Positions 52,937-64,000 of a stretch of 64,000 nt of DNA are shown here, one piece after another (positions within the stretch are counted from its first letter, which is position 1; every line of letters begins with the position of its first letter). The translations under genes and the position numbers were made by a program. The notes under the pieces were generated by a model. That model searched no databases and was not told the DNA's origin. It saw only the letters and a list, made by a program, of their open reading frames with translations. Source of the stretch: Halisarca cf. caerulea (taxonomy: Eukaryota > Porifera > Demospongiae > Chondrillida > Halisarcidae); the NCBI GenBank assembly GCA_963170055.1, contig CAUJGJ010000200.1:236175-300174 (forward strand), read 5' to 3'.

Positions 52937-53506
52937 GGCTAGAAGACTAGAACGCGTCGCTGGGGGAGACCGAGTTATATGTAACTGGTACGCGAAAGCG
53001 GTCGATCCTAGCCCTCAAGAAGCCATTGAAAGGGCGCGAATATTGAACCATGAGCACCTGCGGCCACGCAAACAACTCCATCTAGCGACGCATGGATGTC
53101 TACGGATAGTACTCGACCCCAGTACTATCGTACTCCACATGCAAGTTTTTTCCCAAAGTCATTACAAAAATTTTTCAGTATTATAGCAGTACATGCAACA
53201 TGCAATACAATAACTATGACAGTAGACTACTACAGCGTTGCACTCGTAGCTCCGACAATATTTATGAGAGCTGGAGAATCAACTCCTTTTTTGCTGGTGA
53301 TTGGTACAAGGAGCATCCCTGGCCTGCTATGACTGGCACATAAGTTCCGTATCATGGACGTATTCGCCCATGGAGATTTAAATGAACTCATTAAACTCAT
53401 TACACAACCTAAACTAAGCATGGGTTCATGAGCATTAGAATCAGATAGAAAAGTAAACTATTGGAAGAGCTACAAGGATTAACTTCTTGGGAAGACACAG
53501 TTCTGC
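52937..53506. promoter_or_regulatory. Spacer between CaMKII stop and hub-gene start; candidate hub promoter
   Basis: 570 bp separate the CaMKII stop (53507) from the hub ATG (52936), so a promoter for the hub gene would lie here. A plus-strand frame begins with an ATG that overlaps the hub ATG (52935..53186, MARRLERVAGGDRVICNWYA). It has no recognisable domain or splice partner. A second short frame (MDVFAHGDLNELIKLITQ, 53354..) also has no support. Confidence 0.4.
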
Positions 53507-62422
<8,916 letters not shown>

Positions 62423-62585
62423 GTTCCTTGCTGTATGATAGCCCCGCCCTGCAGCGGATGTGACGAGCAGTTTCTACCTCGACACGCCCATATCAATATG
62501 GCCGCACAACAAATGACATAATGCGTAATAGATGCCTATCGTTCATTGGTTCTTTCCGAAGTATCCCTTAGGATAAGGCCGCCTA
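62423..62585. promoter_or_regulatory. Bidirectional CaMKII / Rabenosyn-like promoter region
   Basis: 163 bp between divergent start codons, GC-richer than the flanks, with no TATA box seen. Inferred. Confidence 0.5.
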
Positions 62586-62732
62586 ATGGAAGATCCTATA
62601 GCAGACGATAGAGAAGGGTTCATTTGTCCCTTCTGTCTTGTTGGGTTTGCTAGTACACAGTCCCTTTCGCGCCATTTTCTTACTTTTCACAACGAGGGCA
62701 ATGACGGCCAGCCTTTGATCAACGTAGGCGAG
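62586..62732 (+). CDS. RBSN: C2H2 finger first exon, probable Rabenosyn-5 (partial)
   Basis: One exon of 49 codons ends at a consensus donor (GGCGAG|gtgagt), so the gene continues beyond the window. It reads REGFICPFCLVGFASTQSLS then RHFLTFH, one C2H2 finger placed right after an acidic N-terminus. Human Rabenosyn-5 starts the same way (VREGFLCPLCLKDL...HYEEEH), before its FYVE domain. Rabenosyn-5 is a Rab4/Rab5 effector in early endosome recycling. With only one exon visible, another single-finger protein cannot be excluded. Confidence 0.55.

Positions 62733-64000
<1,268 letters not shown>

Overview
The window is nuclear DNA of an animal, most likely a non-bilaterian such as a sponge (inference). 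It has intron-rich but compact protein genes, GT/AG splice sites, animal-specific proteins (UBA5, KIF9, CCDC91, CaMKII) and sponge-like non-LTR retroelement fragments. Gene models below were built by hand: exons were joined where donor, acceptor, reading phase and recalled family sequence agree. No RNA evidence or database search was available. No rRNA, tRNA, CRISPR or prokaryotic feature was seen.

Layout from left to right. A DsbA/GST-kappa-like gene runs off the left edge on the minus strand, with retroelement debris in and next to it. SMIM15-like (-) and ZNF706 (+) diverge from a 54-bp spacer. UBA5 (-) follows with ten exons. RNASEH2C (-) and RPS26 (+) diverge from 71 bp holding two CACGTG boxes. 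CWC25 (-) and KIF9 (+) diverge from 125 bp. KIF9 ends exactly on top of the stop codon of a 20-exon PH/PDZ gene (-), which is divergent from an unrecognised coiled-coil gene (+). TAF12 (-) follows, then a pogo-type helix-turn-helix DNA-binding gene (+) and CCDC91 (+).

The right third belongs to calcium/calmodulin-dependent kinase II. A full-length 12-exon CaMKII (-, 62422..53507) is followed on the same strand by a short gene (52936..46091) encoding only the CaMKII association (hub) domain. The last three exons of the two genes are almost identical, including intron sequence, while the first hub exon is diverged. Retroelements with an R2-like RT, zinc knuckle and endonuclease order lie inside introns of both. 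At the right edge the first exon of a Rabenosyn-5-like gene (+) diverges from CaMKII.

The most unusual general property is the minisatellite load. More than twenty tandem arrays lie in introns, and several start or end exactly at a splice junction. In a few, each unit carries its own donor-like and acceptor-like sequence, as if the junction itself had been amplified. Introns also hold several terminal-inverted-repeat MITEs and long CA/GT tracts, and some of these tracts supply the splice donor or acceptor.

Functionally the genes are mostly housekeeping: UFM1 activation, ribosome, spliceosome, RNase H2, TFIID/SAGA, trans-Golgi and endosome trafficking, ciliary kinesin and Ca2+ signalling. They are arranged as alternating divergent and convergent pairs with very short spacers.
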